Origin: Ignavibacteria bacterium
GTDB lineage: Bacteria; Bacteroidota; Ignavibacteria; UBA10030; SZUA-254
Length of the DNA: 43,651 nucleotides
Direction: 5' to 3'
Assembly (NCBI GenBank): GCA_016178625.1
Contig: JACOSX010000036.1
Coordinates: 1 to 43,651 of the forward strand
Position numbers and translations under genes: made by a program. Under the pieces are notes generated by a model that was not told the origin of the DNA, ran no database searches, and worked only from the letters and a program-made list of their open reading frames with translations. Every line of letters starts with the position of its first letter. The first letter of the stretch is position 1. Below are positions 42,719 through 43,651 of this stretch, one piece after another.

Positions 42719-43651
42719 TTACTTCATCAACATCATCTTCTTCACCTGATCGAACGAATTGCTCGGATTGTTTACATCCGTTGCGACGAGGCGGTAGAAG
42801 TACACACCACTGCTGATCTGCTCGCTCGAGATATTCCGAGAGTCCCAGGTGATTGAATGGAACCCTGCTTCTTGGTCTCCATCAATCAACTCCGCTACAA
42901 CCTGACCCGTGATAGTGAATACCTTCAGTGTTACATGCGCGTCAACTGGCAGTGCGAAGCGGATCTCTGTTGTCGGGTTAAATGGATTCGGATAATTCTG
43001 ATCCAGTGCATACTGCAATGGGATCTCCGCATGGCCCGGTTTCGCCGTGAGCTTCAAGCCCTCGACGGGTTGCCGAAGTTGCAAACGCCCGGCGCTGAGC
43101 ATCGATCTTCGAACCATATCTTTCTTTCCATTGCGGTATGAAATATCATACGACACGTCACTCGAGTTCTTGACATTCCAGGTAATGGTGACCGGATAAG
43201 CAACTGATTGCAATTGGATCGCGTATTCAACAGCAGCTTTGAGATCCGTTGGAACGAGCTCAGCCATTCGCTGCGATGCAAACCGTACATCAAATTGTTC
43301 TCCCGGCGCTGAGGGTGGCAGACTAAACAGCTCAGGCGACTTGTTCACTCCTGCTCCGAAGTACAGAGTTTGTGAACGGCCTTTGCTGTCCTGAATGGTC
43401 AACGCGCTTAATCCCTCAACAGGATCTTCAACAGGCGAGGTTTTGGCAACATTGCTCACACAATTGAGAGTTAATGTTCCGGGGCCGCTGCACTTCACCC
43501 AGTAACCATATCCAGGATTAATTGTGCTGGCGATAAAATAGCCAGTCAAACCGTAAGCGAAGTAATTCGAGACCACAATTCCCGGAGGCGACTGAACAAT
43601 AGTGTTTGTTGCGACGGGTGCCGAGCAAGAACCGATCATATTCCATCCGGC
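42719..43651 (-). CDS. T9SS cargo protein, C-terminal part (5' end outside window)
   Basis: Only the last 310 codons are present; the frame stays open to the window edge, beginning within the motif AGWNMIGS. Visible parts in order are: the second half of the tandem GWN module (VVSNYFAYGLTGYF, PGYGYWVKCSGPGTLTL); an LPPxPP-type beta module (LSALTIQDSKGRSQTLYFG, FSLPPSAPGEQFDVRF, YAIQLQSVAYPVTITW); and a complete T9SS type A domain over about the last 95 residues (QNYPNPFNPTTEIRFALP, SSGVYFYRLVA, KKMMLMK). The order matches the C-terminal ends of the 1071-, 1394-, 1500- and 1062-residue proteins. The ATG at 43639 is internal and not a start. Confidence 0.93.
   Translation of the reverse strand, partial: AGWNMIGSCSAPVATNTIVQSPPGIVVSNYFAYGLTGYFIASTINPGYGYWVKCSGPGTLTLNCVSNVAKTSPVEDPVEGLSALTIQDSKGRSQTLYFGAGVNKSPELFSLPPSAPGEQFDVRFASQRMAELVPTDLKAAVEYAIQLQSVAYPVTITWNVKNSSDVSYDISYRNGKKDMVRRSMLSAGRLQLRQPVEGLKLTAKPGHAEIPLQYALDQNYPNPFNPTTEIRFALPVDAHVTLKVFTITGQVVAELIDGDQEAGFHSITWDSRNISSEQISSGVYFYRLVATDVNNPSNSFDQVKKMMLMK

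Overview
The window looks like chromosomal DNA from a member of the Bacteroidota/Chlorobiota (FCB) group, most like Ignavibacteria or Kapabacteria. The basis is that almost every long reading frame is a secreted protein ending in a type IX secretion system (T9SS) type A sorting domain with the signature YPNPFNPTT and a terminus such as KKMMLLK. A PorV/PorQ-family outer-membrane protein, a T9SS component family, is also present. The taxon is inferred from protein style only; no rRNA, tRNA, mobile element or CRISPR array was seen.

Every credible gene is on the minus strand, so transcription runs from high to low coordinates. In transcription order: (a) 43651-42719, the 3' end of a T9SS cargo gene, followed by two hairpins and a repeat-bearing intergenic region; (b) 42106-37592, a large exported protein with a variant C-terminal domain followed by a PorV/PorQ protein, separated by REP-like palindromes; (c) 37508-34133, a near-consensus sigma-70-type promoter with an A/T tract and an inverted repeat at the predicted start site, driving a 1062-residue T9SS protein; (d) 33995-32343, a T9SS protein carrying a domain I do not recognise; (e) 32048-27957, a pilin-like/DUF4402-like protein, a PapD-like periplasmic chaperone and an usher-like outer-membrane barrel, which together form a candidate non-canonical chaperone-usher locus with a factor-independent terminator between the pilin and the assembly genes; (f) 27925-23416, two Ycf48/BNR-type beta-propeller proteins, the first only 31 bp after the usher and the second with a collapsed sorting domain; (g) 23195-131, seven more giant exported proteins, including a dual-HKD phospholipase-D-like enzyme with a lamin-tail domain.

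The likely common theme is the cell surface. T9SS cargo would cross the inner membrane by Sec, fold in the periplasm and be exported and anchored through the C-terminal domain, with PorV/PorQ-family proteins acting at the outer membrane. The usher locus would be a second, independent route for building a surface polymer. Several cargo proteins are mosaics of the same C-terminal parts: a tandem GWN module, an LPPxPP beta module and the sorting domain. Four proteins (782, 797, 627 and 550 residues) share an additional module of about 160-220 residues just before the sorting domain that I cannot assign to a known family.
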